A stretch of 64,000 nucleotides of DNA, from contig NZ_CP038492.1 in assembly GCF_004751985.1 (NCBI RefSeq), forward strand, positions 3,286,001 to 3,350,000. The letters are read 5' to 3'. Below are positions 9,623 to 18,053 of the stretch, one piece after another (positions within the stretch are counted from its first letter, which is position 1; each line of letters opens with the position of its first letter). The stretch comes from Rhodophyticola sp. CCM32. Lineage in GTDB: Bacteria > Pseudomonadota > Alphaproteobacteria > Rhodobacterales > Rhodobacteraceae. Made by a program: the position numbers and the translations under genes. Below the pieces are notes generated by a model, which saw only the letters and a list, made by a program, of their open reading frames with translations, made no database searches and was not told the origin of the DNA.

Positions 9623-10894
9623 TCAGGTGTTCATTGAATCGAAGAATTCCGAATTGGTCTTGGTCTGCTTGAGTTTCGAGATCAGAAACTCGATCGCATC
9701 GGTAGTGCCCATCGGGTTCAGGATACGGCGCAGCACATAGGTTTTCTGCAAATCGCCCTTATCGACCAGCAACTCCTCTTTCCGCGTCCCGGATTTGAGG
9801 ATGTCCATCGCCGGAAAGACGCGTTTATCCGCAACCTTCCGGTCCAGCACGATCTCGGAATTGCCGGTGCCCTTGAATTCTTCAAAGATCACCTCGTCCA
9901 TCCGGCTGCCCGTGTCGATCAGCGCCGTGGCGATGATGGTCAGGGAGCCGCCTTCCTCGATATTCCGTGCGGCCCCGAAGAACCGCTTGGGGCGTTGCAG
10001 GGCGTTGGCATCCACACCACCGGTCAGAACCTTGCCCGAGGAGGGCACAACCGTGTTGAAGGCGCGCCCCAGACGGGTGATGGAATCAAGCAGGATGACA
10101 ACATCGCGTTTATGTTCAACCAGGCGTTTCGCCTTTTCAATCACCATCTCAGACACCGCCACGTGGCGGGTGGCCGGTTCGTCAAAGGTGGAAGACACAA
10201 CCTCCCCTTTCACGCTCCGCTGCATATCGGTCACCTCTTCCGGGCGTTCATCAATCAAAAGCACGATCAGATAGCATTCGGGATGGTTCTGTTCGATCGA
10301 ATGGGCGATGTTTTGCAGGATCACCGTCTTGCCCGTGCGCGGCGGTGCCACGATCAGCGAGCGCTGGCCTTTCCCGATCGGCGACACCAGATCAATAATC
10401 CGCGCCGAGCGGTCCTTGATCGTCGGATCCTCGATCTCCATCTTCAGCCGTTCATCGGGGTAAAGCGGTGTGAGGTTGTCGAAAGCGATCTTGTGTTTCG
10501 CCTTGATCGGATCCTCAAAATTGATCTTGGTGACCTTCACCAGACCGAAATACCGCTCATTCTCGCGCGGTGCGTTGATCACCCCTTCCAGCGTATCGCC
10601 GGTGCGCAGGCTGTGCTGGCGGATCATGTCGGGGGAAACATAGATATCATCGGGGCCCGGAAGATAATTCGCCTCGGGCGAGCGGAGAAACCCGAACCCG
10701 TCCTGCACAACCTCAAGCACGCCATCGCCTGAGATTTCCCACCCATCCTCGGCCCGCTCCTTGAGGATCGAGAACATCATATCGCCTTTGCGCATGGTCG
10801 AGGCATTCTCGATCTCAAGCTCTTCGGCCATGGCCAGCAGGTCTTTGGGGGATTTGGCTTTCAGATCAGCCAGGTTCAGGGAATTCTCGGTCAT
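9623..10894 (-). CDS. rho: Transcription termination factor Rho
   Basis: Rho is the hexameric RNA helicase that terminates transcription. The product is 423 residues from the ATG at 10894. It has an N-terminal helical region ([16 protein letters not shown]), an RNA-binding cold-shock domain with [13 protein letters not shown], the P-loop APPRTGKT at 183-190 and the Q/R-loop regions. An upstream ATG at 10909 would add five residues, but neither start has a strong ribosome binding site; 10894 matches family N-termini. It lies between hemJ and mnmE, the usual order left of the alphaproteobacterial origin. Confidence 0.95.
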   Translation of the reverse strand: MTENSLNLADLKAKSPKDLLAMAEELEIENASTMRKGDMMFSILKERAEDGWEISGDGVLEVVQDGFGFLRSPEANYLPGPDDIYVSPDMIRQHSLRTGDTLEGVINAPRENERYFGLVKVTKINFEDPIKAKHKIAFDNLTPLYPDERLKMEIEDPTIKDRSARIIDLVSPIGKGQRSLIVAPPRTGKTVILQNIAHSIEQNHPECYLIVLLIDERPEEVTDMQRSVKGEVVSSTFDEPATRHVAVSEMVIEKAKRLVEHKRDVVILLDSITRLGRAFNTVVPSSGKVLTGGVDANALQRPKRFFGAARNIEEGGSLTIIATALIDTGSRMDEVIFEEFKGTGNSEIVLDRKVADKRVFPAMDILKSGTRKEELLVDKGDLQKTYVLRRILNPMGTTDAIEFLISKLKQTKTNSEFFDSMNT

Positions 10895-11025
10895 GTGGGA
10901 AAGCACCATAAAGCCCGGCGATATCTCAAACCGGGTGTGTCATGTCAAAAATGGAAAGCGACAGGGCCGGACGGCCCATTGCGCTGCCTAGGTAAGAAGA
11001 GTTGCGCAGGAAGTCAACAAATCCC

Positions 11026-11481
11026 TTAAAATGGCCGGGCAATGACCGAGATCACAATGATGATCAAAAGTACGGTCGGAACCTCATTCATCAGCCGATA
11101 GGTGCGCCCGCTGCGCGTATCCGTACCCGCCAGAAGCTCTTTGCGCCGCAGCCCCAACCAATGGTGAAACCATGTCATTCCCAGAACAGCCGCCGCCTTT
11201 GTCCACGGCCAGACCTCTGCCCAGCTGACCACGCCCGGCGTAAAGACCAGTGCCAGCCCGAACACCCAGGTCGCGATCATCGCCGGGTTCATGATTGCCC
11301 GCAAAAGCCGGACTTCCATCGTCTGGAACAGATCGGCCATGTCACCGCTCATGCCCACCCGTTCCACATGATAGACAAAAAGCCGGGGCAGATAGAACAG
11401 CCCCGCCATCCATGCGATCACTGAAATCACATGCAGGCTTTTTGTCCAGGGATACGCATTGGCGAGAAAGTCGAGGATCAT
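11026..11481 (-). CDS. hemJ: Protoporphyrinogen IX oxidase HemJ
   Basis: HemJ oxidises protoporphyrinogen IX to protoporphyrin IX in heme synthesis and is an integral membrane hemoprotein. The 151-residue product has about four membrane helices and the conserved histidine near the N-terminus in the motif SLHVISVIAWMAG, and ends in a hydrophobic helix (VLLIIIVISVIARPF). It is the last leftward gene before the proposed origin, so it is co-directional with the leftward replication fork. hemE, often found here in relatives, is absent from this interval. Confidence 0.92.
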   Translation of the reverse strand: MILDFLANAYPWTKSLHVISVIAWMAGLFYLPRLFVYHVERVGMSGDMADLFQTMEVRLLRAIMNPAMIATWVFGLALVFTPGVVSWAEVWPWTKAAAVLGMTWFHHWLGLRRKELLAGTDTRSGRTYRLMNEVPTVLLIIIVISVIARPF

Positions 11482-11736
11482 GCGAGCTTCCTATCTCTCC
11501 CCAATAAAAATAAAAAGAATAGAAGAAAAGATGATGTTGTATTTGTACCGGGGATATCGGGGATAACAGCAGTGATCACAGATTGTGCCTGCGGTGATAC
11601 ACATATCCTTAACGTTCAGACCGGCGATATGATCTTGTCCAGAAGATAAAATAAATACATATAAAAACAACATGTTAGGCAAGGACATCTTTGGGATAAA
11701 GAAGGATATCTGCAACTGTAAGAACACCCGCCACAT

Positions 11737-11745
11737 GCATCCACA
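11737..11745 (+). promoter_or_regulatory. Degenerate DnaA box
   Basis: GCATCCACA matches seven of nine positions of the DnaA box TTATCCACA, including the conserved CCACA core. It lies inside the proposed origin, in the same orientation as the better box at 11871. Confidence 0.45.
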
Positions 11746-11835
11746 GCAGGGTGTGGGCAAATCATGCCCGGGGATCAGATGCGGAGAAATCGTGTGAAAC
11801 CGGGTGAAAACGATGGCTGCCCCGCAAACCGGCTT

Positions 11836-11844
11836 CTATACACA
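11836..11844 (+). promoter_or_regulatory. Degenerate DnaA box
   Basis: CTATACACA matches seven of nine positions of the DnaA box consensus. It is one of several same-orientation candidates in the 160 bp before maf. Confidence 0.4.
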
Positions 11845-11870
11845 TCCTGACCCCGTGCTTGCGCCCCTGT

Positions 11871-11879
11871 ATATCCACA
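11871..11879 (+). promoter_or_regulatory. DnaA box (best match)
   Basis: ATATCCACA matches eight of nine positions of TTATCCACA. It lies 18 bp upstream of the maf start at the right-hand edge of the proposed origin. Confidence 0.6.
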
Positions 11880-11897
11880 GACCTGTCAAATGAGCCC

Positions 11898-12494
11898 ATG
11901 ACCGAAATTGTGCTTGCTTCTGCATCCGCAGCCCGTCAGGCGATGTTGCGCCAGGCGCGGATTCCCTTCACGGTAATCCCGGCCCGCGTGGATGAAGAGG
12001 CGATCCGCCAGTCACTGGACCATGAAGGCGCCAGCCCCCGTGATGTGGCGGACACATTGGCCGAATACAAGGCCCGGCAGGTTGCCGGGAAACACCCGAA
12101 TGCCCTGGTCATCGGATGTGATCAGGTGCTTGATTTCAAGGGCAGGGTTTTCAGCAAACCCGAAACGAAAGAAGACGCGCGCGGGCAGCTGCAAGCATTG
12201 CAGGGCGCGGCGCATCAGCTTCTTTCGGCGGTTGTGATTTATGAAGATCAAAAACCTGTCTGGCGCATGATCGGAAAGGTCAAATTGACGATGCGCGCTT
12301 TAAGCGAAGACTATATTGACGCCTATCTTGACAGGAACTGGCCCGGTCTGTCCGACAGTGTTGGTGCCTATAAACTGGAGGAAGAGGGCGCGCGGCTGTT
12401 CTTGCGGATTGACGGGGATTACTTCACTGTTCTGGGGCTGCCATTGCTGGATTTATGCGGGTATCTCACCAATCGGGGGATCATCGAGGGATGA
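11898..12494 (+). CDS. maf: Maf-family nucleotide pyrophosphatase
   Basis: Maf proteins hydrolyse modified or canonical nucleoside triphosphates to monophosphates. The product is 198 residues from the ATG at 11898 (MTEIVLASASAARQAML), with the SAS substrate-binding motif at the N-terminus and the CDQVLDF and SVGAYKLEEEGA segments. The upstream part of the open frame lies in the origin and is unlikely to be translated. The stop overlaps the aroE start (ATGA), and maf-aroE-coaE-dnaQ form one tightly packed rightward operon. Confidence 0.94.
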   Translation: MTEIVLASASAARQAMLRQARIPFTVIPARVDEEAIRQSLDHEGASPRDVADTLAEYKARQVAGKHPNALVIGCDQVLDFKGRVFSKPETKEDARGQLQALQGAAHQLLSAVVIYEDQKPVWRMIGKVKLTMRALSEDYIDAYLDRNWPGLSDSVGAYKLEEEGARLFLRIDGDYFTVLGLPLLDLCGYLTNRGIIEG

Positions 12495-13324
12495 GTACAG
12501 AGATACGTCTTGCCGGTGTCATCGGTGACCCGATCGCACATAGCAAATCACCCGCTTTGCATGGCCATTGGCTGGCCCGCTATGGTATTCCCGGTCATTA
12601 TGTTCCCCTGAAAATTGCCCGCAAGGATCTGAAAAAAACCCTGCGCGCCCTGCCCCGCATGGGGTTTTCGGGCGTGAATGTGACGATCCCCCATAAAGAG
12701 CATGTATTGAGCTTCGCGGATTCCGTGACCGACCGTGCCGCCCTGATCGGGGCGGCCAATACACTCACCTTTTCCGCAAACGGGCAGTTGCAGGCCGACA
12801 ACACCGATGGTGTCGGGTTTCTGGCAAATCTTTACCAGAACGCCCCGGATTGGCGCGCAGATGCTGGCCCGGCCCTTGTATTGGGGGCCGGCGGTGCGTC
12901 GCGCGCAGTGGTTTCTGCCCTTCTGGGGGATGGCGCGCCACAGGTTTTTCTTGTGAACCGCACCCGTGTCCGTGGCGAAACCCTGCGGGAAAAACTCGGC
13001 GCCCGGGTGAAAGTGATGGACTGGGCGCATATCCCCGATCTGTTGCCCGATATCTCCTGTCTGGTGAATACCACATCTTTGGGGATGGAAGGGGGCCAGC
13101 CGCTTCAGATTGACCTGTCGGATCTGAGGCCGACAACATTGGTCACCGATATCGTCTACACACCTTTGCAGACAGGCCTGTTGCAGCAGGCAGCAGAACT
13201 TGGCTGCCCCACGGTAGACGGGTTGGGCATGTTGCTGCATCAGGCCGCGCCGGGATTTGAACGCTGGTTTGGCCGCAAGCCGGATGTTGACGGTGATCTG
13301 CGGCAGGCGGTCTTGTCTGCATGA
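12491..13324 (+). CDS. aroE: Shikimate dehydrogenase
   Basis: AroE reduces 3-dehydroshikimate to shikimate with NADPH in the aromatic amino acid pathway. The 277-residue product has the substrate-binding GDPIAHSKSP at residues 12-21, the catalytic-lysine segment NVTIPHKE, the nucleotide-binding GAGGASRAV and the C-terminal DGLGMLLHQ. The ATG at 12491 overlaps the maf stop codon by 4 nt, and the aroE stop overlaps the coaE start in the same way. Confidence 0.96.
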   Translation: MSTEIRLAGVIGDPIAHSKSPALHGHWLARYGIPGHYVPLKIARKDLKKTLRALPRMGFSGVNVTIPHKEHVLSFADSVTDRAALIGAANTLTFSANGQLQADNTDGVGFLANLYQNAPDWRADAGPALVLGAGGASRAVVSALLGDGAPQVFLVNRTRVRGETLREKLGARVKVMDWAHIPDLLPDISCLVNTTSLGMEGGQPLQIDLSDLRPTTLVTDIVYTPLQTGLLQQAAELGCPTVDGLGMLLHQAAPGFERWFGRKPDVDGDLRQAVLSA

Positions 13325-13914
13325 CCTATTTATTGGGTCTGACCGGCTCCATCGGGATGGGCAAATCCACCACTGCCGGGTTTTTCCGCGATGCGGATGT
13401 GCCGGTCTGGGATGCGGATGAAACGGTACACAGGCTTTATGCTATGGGTGGCGCTGCGGTGGCTCCGATAGAGGCGCTCTGTCCCAAAGCTGTGTCCGAT
13501 GGCGCTGTTGATCGTGCGGCGCTGAAAACATGGATCAGCAAAGATCCGAAGGCGCTTGGCCGGATCGAGGCGGTTATTCATCCGCTTGTGGCGGCGGATC
13601 GTCAGGAATTTTTGAAACGGCACAGGGATAAACCCCTGATCCTGATGGATATTCCGCTTCTGTATGAAACCGGGGCAGATAAATGGTTGGACGGTGTTCT
13701 GGTGGTCACCACCACAGCCGAAGATCAACGCGCCCGGGTTTTCGCACGCCCCGGTATGGATGAGGAAACCTTTCAATTGATCCTGTCACGCCAGATGCCC
13801 GATGCGGAAAAACGGGCCCGCGCGGATTGTGTTATCGAGACCAGAAGCCTTGAACAAACCCGGCAGGAGGTTGAAACTCTGATCAGGCAAATCACAGGAG
13901 CCCAAGATGCGTGA
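13321..13914 (+). CDS. coaE: Dephospho-CoA kinase
   Basis: CoaE phosphorylates dephospho-CoA in the last step of coenzyme A synthesis. The 197-residue product has the P-loop GSIGMGKS at residues 9-16, the DADETVH segment and DIPLLYETGAD. It overlaps aroE by 4 nt and dnaQ by 8 nt, so translation of the operon is probably coupled. Confidence 0.95.
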   Translation: MTYLLGLTGSIGMGKSTTAGFFRDADVPVWDADETVHRLYAMGGAAVAPIEALCPKAVSDGAVDRAALKTWISKDPKALGRIEAVIHPLVAADRQEFLKRHRDKPLILMDIPLLYETGADKWLDGVLVVTTTAEDQRARVFARPGMDEETFQLILSRQMPDAEKRARADCVIETRSLEQTRQEVETLIRQITGAQDA

Positions 13915-14596
13915 AATCGTCCTCGACACGGAAACGACCGGGTTTGAGCCGTCAGAAGGTCACCGGATTGTGGAAATCGGGGCGGTTGAACTGTGGCAAC
14001 ACATGCCCACGGGCCGCACCTATCACCAATATATCAACCCTGAACGCGCCATGCCGCAAGAGGCGTTTGAAGTGCATGGGCTGGGGGATGATTTCCTGCG
14101 CGACAAGCCGCTTTTCGCGGCGATTGCCCAGGATTTTCTTGATTTCGTGGCCGATGGCACGCTGGTCATCCATAATGCATCTTTCGACATGAAATTCCTG
14201 AATGCAGAGCTTTCTTGGGCGAAAAAACCCACCCTTCCCGATGCGCAGGCGCTTGATACGCTGGCCATTGCCCGGCGCAAATTTCCCGGCTCACCCGCCT
14301 CGCTGGATGCGCTTTGCCGCAGGTTCGGTGTGGATAACAGCGCCCGTGAAAAACACGGAGCATTGCTTGATTCCGAAATTCTGGCCGAGGTTTATCTGGA
14401 ACTGATCGGCGGCCGTCAGCCGGATTTCGCGCTTGGTACGCAACCGGCACAATCCAGCAGCGCATCCGATAAATCCTGGCGTAGCTATGCCCGGCCAACA
14501 CCGCTTGCCAGCCGCCTTTCAGAAGAAGAGGCGGCGGCACATGCGGAGTTTGTTGAAGAACTGGGCGAAACCGCAATCTGGTCGCGGTTCCGCTGA
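13907..14596 (+). CDS. dnaQ: DNA polymerase III epsilon subunit (proofreading exonuclease)
   Basis: DnaQ is the 3'-5' proofreading exonuclease of the replicative polymerase. The 229-residue product has ExoI motif LDTETTGF with the metal ligands D7 and E9, ExoII around HNASFDMKFL, and ExoIII near the HGALLDSEILAEVY segment, where H and D provide the remaining ligands. Its C-terminal tail should hold the clamp/alpha-binding region. It is the last gene of the rightward origin-proximal operon, and its stop abuts the secB stop. Confidence 0.95.
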   Translation: MREIVLDTETTGFEPSEGHRIVEIGAVELWQHMPTGRTYHQYINPERAMPQEAFEVHGLGDDFLRDKPLFAAIAQDFLDFVADGTLVIHNASFDMKFLNAELSWAKKPTLPDAQALDTLAIARRKFPGSPASLDALCRRFGVDNSAREKHGALLDSEILAEVYLELIGGRQPDFALGTQPAQSSSASDKSWRSYARPTPLASRLSEEEAAAHAEFVEELGETAIWSRFR

Positions 14597-15100
14597 TCAG
14601 GCGTCGGCGGTTTTCTTGGCCTCTGCCCGGCGGGACAGCTCATTGCGATAGATCGACAGGAAATCCATGTTTTCCAGATTGAGCGGCGGAAAGCCGCCAT
14701 CGCGGGTGATGTCAGACACGATCCGCCGCAGGAACGGGAACAGCATCCGGGGGCATTCAATCATCAAAAACGGATGCAACTGTTCCTGCGGGACGTTTTC
14801 AACCTGAAAGATTCCGACATAATCGAGCTCGATCAGAAAAATCGGCTGCGGATCGTCATCCTTGGTTTTGGAATCGATCTTCAGTTTCACAATCACATCA
14901 AATTGATTGTCCTGCTCGCGCTTGCGGGCATCCAGCGCAACCTGAACCTGAATATCCGGCTGTGTCTGGGTCTGAACTGATTTCTGTGCGGCAATGTTTT
15001 CAAAAGACAGGTCACGAATGAACTGGCCCAGAATCTGCATACGTGGGGGCACGGCCTGCCCGTTCGGGGTTGGGGCGGCTGCGCCGTTTTCTTCGGCCAT
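14597..15100 (-). CDS. secB: Protein-export chaperone SecB
   Basis: SecB is a cytosolic tetrameric chaperone that keeps preproteins unfolded and delivers them to SecA. The 167-residue product contains the conserved FENIAAQKS, ELDYVGIF, HPFLMIECPRMLFPFLR and GGFPPLNLENMDF segments. It is convergent with dnaQ with no bases between the stop codons. The position next to dnaQ and fxsA is standard near alphaproteobacterial origins. Confidence 0.96.
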   Translation of the reverse strand: MAEENGAAAPTPNGQAVPPRMQILGQFIRDLSFENIAAQKSVQTQTQPDIQVQVALDARKREQDNQFDVIVKLKIDSKTKDDDPQPIFLIELDYVGIFQVENVPQEQLHPFLMIECPRMLFPFLRRIVSDITRDGGFPPLNLENMDFLSIYRNELSRRAEAKKTADA

Positions 15101-15154
15101 TGGACTCTCCGATTAAACTACCTTGCGGTGCTGTATCAGCCCGAAACAGAAGCC

Positions 15155-15628
15155 TCAATCCCGCCGCCAGGCCGATGGCCCGTCGCGCGGGGTTTCATCA
15201 ACTTCAAACTCACCTTCAATCACGGTTTCCTGCGGCCCGTCATGCCCTGACCACTGCGCCTGCCCTGATACAACCGACGCAAGTGTCACGCGTTTCTGCA
15301 ACTGGTGAAAAACCAGACTGCGGATGCCCGGCACCATCAGCGCAAATCCGATGGCATCGGTAAAGAACCCCGGGGTCAGCAGCAGCGCACCGGAAAACAG
15401 GATCATCGCCCCATGGGCCAGCGGTTCAGTCGGGTCTTTCAGCGCGCCAAAACTCTGGCGCAGGTTTTCCAGCGCAAGCCGGCCTTGTGACCGCACCAGC
15501 CAGGTGCCCAGAAACGCGGTGGCTATCACCACCCCAAGCGTTGGCCACAGCCCGATCAGCCCGCCGATCTGAATGAACAGCGCGATTTCGATCAGCGGAA
15601 CCATCAGAAACAGCACAAAGAGCCACAT
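15155..15628 (-). CDS. fxsA: FxsA family membrane protein
   Basis: FxsA is an inner-membrane protein named for suppressing F-exclusion of phage T7; its cellular role is poorly known. The 157-residue product starts with two membrane helices (MWLFVLFLMVPLIEIALFIQIGG), then GTWLVRSQGR and a further hydrophobic segment with LLLTPGFFTDAIGFALMVPG, which is the family signature. The C-terminal tail is acidic and cytoplasmic. It is divergent from the Tim44-like gene across 130 bp. Confidence 0.88.
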   Translation of the reverse strand: MWLFVLFLMVPLIEIALFIQIGGLIGLWPTLGVVIATAFLGTWLVRSQGRLALENLRQSFGALKDPTEPLAHGAMILFSGALLLTPGFFTDAIGFALMVPGIRSLVFHQLQKRVTLASVVSGQAQWSGHDGPQETVIEGEFEVDETPRDGPSAWRRD

Positions 15629-15758
15629 GTTCTTTCCTATTCATGCTCACAATGGGGAGTGTCGCCTTTGCCGCAATGGACTTGGGCGCCCCCCTCACCT
15701 ACATATGACCCACAGAGCCGCCAAAAAAGGCCCGACAGTTCCAATTGAGGATACCTTG

Positions 15759-16418
15759 ATGAATTCGCCCTTTATCTCATTGCTTGTTCTTGCCGGGATA
15801 GCGATTTTTCTGATCCTGCGTTTGCGCAATGTGCTGGGCACCCGTGACGGGTTTGAAAAACCACCGGTGATCCAGCCGGAACGCCGGGCCGATACGCGCC
15901 GTGATTTCGAGGTGATCGAGGGCGGCCCGGATCGCGATATCACCGATCACGTGGAAGATGGCAGCGATGCGGCCAAGGCGCTGGCGGCGATGAAACTTGC
16001 AGAACACGGCTTTTCCGTAAGCGAGTTTCTGGGTGGCGCGCGCGGCGCATATGAGATGATTCTGATGGCGTTTGAAAAAGGCGATGTGGAACAGCTGCGC
16101 CCGTTTCTGGCCGAAGACGTGCTTGAAACCTTCGAAACCGTGATCGCTCAGCGTGAGGAGCAGGGATTGTCGATTGATGCCAGTTTCGTCGGTATCCGTG
16201 AATTGACATTGCAGGGCGCGAGTTTTGACCGCGGCACCAGCACCGCAGAGATCAGCGTGCGCTTTGTGGCTGAACTGACATCTGTTGTGCGCAACTCCGA
16301 CGGAGAGGTTGTTGAAGGCGACCCGACCGAGATCAAACGCCAGCGGGATATCTGGACCTTTGGCCGCGATATGGGCAGTTCCAACCCGAACTGGGTTCTG
16401 GTGGCCACCGGCGGATGA
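15759..16418 (+). CDS. Tim44/TimA domain-containing membrane-anchored protein
   Basis: The 219-residue product has one N-terminal membrane helix (about residues 5-20), a charged linker, and a C-terminal Tim44-like domain with the segments AKALAAMKLAEHGF, AYEMILMAFEKGD and LAEDVLETFE. Bacterial relatives of mitochondrial Tim44 are inner-membrane proteins of unclear function. The long upstream extension of the frame has no support; the ATG at 15759 gives MNSPFISLL directly before the membrane helix. mltA begins 4 nt after its stop, so the two are co-transcribed. Confidence 0.85.
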   Translation: MNSPFISLLVLAGIAIFLILRLRNVLGTRDGFEKPPVIQPERRADTRRDFEVIEGGPDRDITDHVEDGSDAAKALAAMKLAEHGFSVSEFLGGARGAYEMILMAFEKGDVEQLRPFLAEDVLETFETVIAQREEQGLSIDASFVGIRELTLQGASFDRGTSTAEISVRFVAELTSVVRNSDGEVVEGDPTEIKRQRDIWTFGRDMGSSNPNWVLVATGG

Positions 16419-16421
16419 ACC

Positions 16422-17447
16422 ATGGGCGGTGGTCTGACAGCCCGGTTTCTGGCAGCGACCCTGGCCTTTGCCTCTCCTGCCATGGCTGATCAACCTGTGC
16501 GGATTCTGGATTTCTCGGACCTGCGCGGCTGGGGTGAAGATAATCATGATGCCGCGCTTGAGGTGTTCGTGAACACCTGCCCCGATATGGGCGACAGCGA
16601 ATGGCAATCCCTTTGTGCCCTGGCACAATCGCAAACCGATGGCCGGGCTTTTTTTGAGCTGTTTTTTCGCCCCGTGCTGATCGGCGGGGATCGCCCGGCC
16701 CTGTTCACCGGATATTTCGAACCCGAGCTTGATGGCTCCCGCTATCGCAGCGCGCGGTTCCGCTATCCGCTTTACCGTTTGCCGCCCGAGGTTGATGGGC
16801 TCTGGCACAGCCGTGCCGAGATCGAAACACAAGGTCTGCTGGAAGGGCGCGGCCTTGAAATCGCCTGGGTTGATGACCCGGTTGATGTTTTCTTTCTGCA
16901 AATTCAGGGATCTGGCCGGATTCACCTGGCCGAAGGCGGATATCTGAGGGTCGGCTATGGTGGCCGGAACGGGCATGAGTATCGTTCTGTCGGGCAGGAA
17001 ATGGTCCGCCGTGGCATTTATCAGCCCCATCAGGTGTCGGCACAGGTGATCCGCGCCTGGGTTGCCCGAAACCCGATTGCGGGTGAAGAACTGCTGCGCC
17101 ACAACCCGTCATATGTCTTTTTCCGGGAGGTTCAGATCAGGGACCCGAATGACGGGCCGCTGGGGGCGATGAACCGATCCATCACATCACACCGGACCAT
17201 CGCGGTTGACCCTGAATTTACCCCCCTTGGTGCGCCGGTCTGGATTGAAAAGGGCGGGGAACAGCCGATCCAGCGGCTGATGATTGCCCAGGACACCGGC
17301 AGCGCCATCCGGGGGGCGCAGCGTGCCGATATTTTCTATGGCTCAGGCGATGCGGCCGGGCAACAGGCCGGGCGCATCCGCGATCCGGGCCGGATGATTG
17401 TGTTGCTGCCGATCGAAATTGCCCATCGTCTGGTGCCGGACGCCTGA
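16422..17447 (+). CDS. mltA: Membrane-bound lytic murein transglycosylase A
   Basis: MltA cleaves the glycan strands of peptidoglycan, forming 1,6-anhydromuramyl products in the periplasm. The 341-residue product has an N-terminal signal peptide (cleavage expected near PAMADQ), the TGYFEPELDGSR motif of the MltA barrel, and a C-terminal 3D domain with AQDTGSAIRGAQRADIFYG containing the catalytic aspartate region. No lipobox is present, unlike the E. coli enzyme, so this one is probably soluble or loosely associated. It sits between the Tim44-like and Smr genes. Confidence 0.92.
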   Translation: MGGGLTARFLAATLAFASPAMADQPVRILDFSDLRGWGEDNHDAALEVFVNTCPDMGDSEWQSLCALAQSQTDGRAFFELFFRPVLIGGDRPALFTGYFEPELDGSRYRSARFRYPLYRLPPEVDGLWHSRAEIETQGLLEGRGLEIAWVDDPVDVFFLQIQGSGRIHLAEGGYLRVGYGGRNGHEYRSVGQEMVRRGIYQPHQVSAQVIRAWVARNPIAGEELLRHNPSYVFFREVQIRDPNDGPLGAMNRSITSHRTIAVDPEFTPLGAPVWIEKGGEQPIQRLMIAQDTGSAIRGAQRADIFYGSGDAAGQQAGRIRDPGRMIVLLPIEIAHRLVPDA

Positions 17448-17448
17448 G

Positions 17449-18048
17449 ATGACCGGTCGCAAGGGCAAAGGGCTCAGCGCTGATGACCGCTCAGTCTGGT
17501 CGCGTGTGGCGCAAACGGTCAAACCCCTGCGCCCGCCCAAAACCAAACCTGTGCCAGACGGCGATGCCGAGGCGGAGCCGCCGAAAAAGCAGGCTCCCCG
17601 CGCGGCTGTGAAAGATTTCCAGATCGGGGAGCGGGTGAATGGGCACAGCCCTTCACCACAGCTTAGCCCGGCCCTGACCGAACGGCTGACACAGGCGCCG
17701 ATCCGGATGGATCATGGCACCCACCGCCAGATGATACGGGGCAAGCTGAAACCCGAGGCACGGATCGACCTGCACGGTCTGACCCTGGCCGAGGCGCATC
17801 CGCGCCTTGTTCAGTTTATCCAGACCGCATTCGCCAATCGCAAACGGCTGGTGCTGATCATCACCGGGAAAGGCAAGGACCGGGAAGAACCGGGGCCGAT
17901 CCCGATCCGGCGGGGGGTTTTGCGCCATCAGGTGCCCGCATGGCTGGCCGCCCCGCCGCTTGGTGCGCTGGTTCTGGATATCCGCCCGGCCCATCTGCGC
18001 CATGGCGGCGAAGGCGCCTATTACGTCTATCTCAAACGCGCCCGCTGA
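17449..18048 (+). CDS. Smr domain protein
   Basis: The 199-residue product has a basic, low-complexity N-terminal half and a C-terminal Smr domain with DLHGLTLAEAH and the ITGKGKD motif. Smr domains are nucleases or RNA/DNA-binding modules related to the MutS2 C-terminus; single-domain forms occur in most alphaproteobacteria downstream of mltA. The ATG at 17449 directly follows the mltA stop. It converges on the hydrolase gene at 18054. Confidence 0.88.
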   Translation: MTGRKGKGLSADDRSVWSRVAQTVKPLRPPKTKPVPDGDAEAEPPKKQAPRAAVKDFQIGERVNGHSPSPQLSPALTERLTQAPIRMDHGTHRQMIRGKLKPEARIDLHGLTLAEAHPRLVQFIQTAFANRKRLVLIITGKGKDREEPGPIPIRRGVLRHQVPAWLAAPPLGALVLDIRPAHLRHGGEGAYYVYLKRAR

Positions 18049-18053
18049 AGCTT

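Larger units (their letters stand above)
11482..11897. other. oriC: Probable chromosomal replication origin (oriC)
   Basis: This 416-bp interval has no convincing gene. It contains two very AT-rich stretches (about 11503-11545 and 11641-11700) and several degenerate DnaA boxes clustered toward maf. It separates hemJ-rho-mnmE-mnmG-rsmG-parAB, which read left, from maf-aroE-coaE-dnaQ, which read right. In Caulobacter the experimentally known origin lies in the equivalent place, next to the hem/rho genes and close to maf-aroE-coaE-dnaQ. The assignment is inferred from synteny and composition; no origin function is proved by sequence alone. Confidence 0.78.

Noticed and set aside
11491..11760. 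89-residue leftward reading frame in the proposed origin
   Set aside because: Composition reflects AT-rich DNA, no domain or good ribosome binding site is visible, and it lies across the origin.
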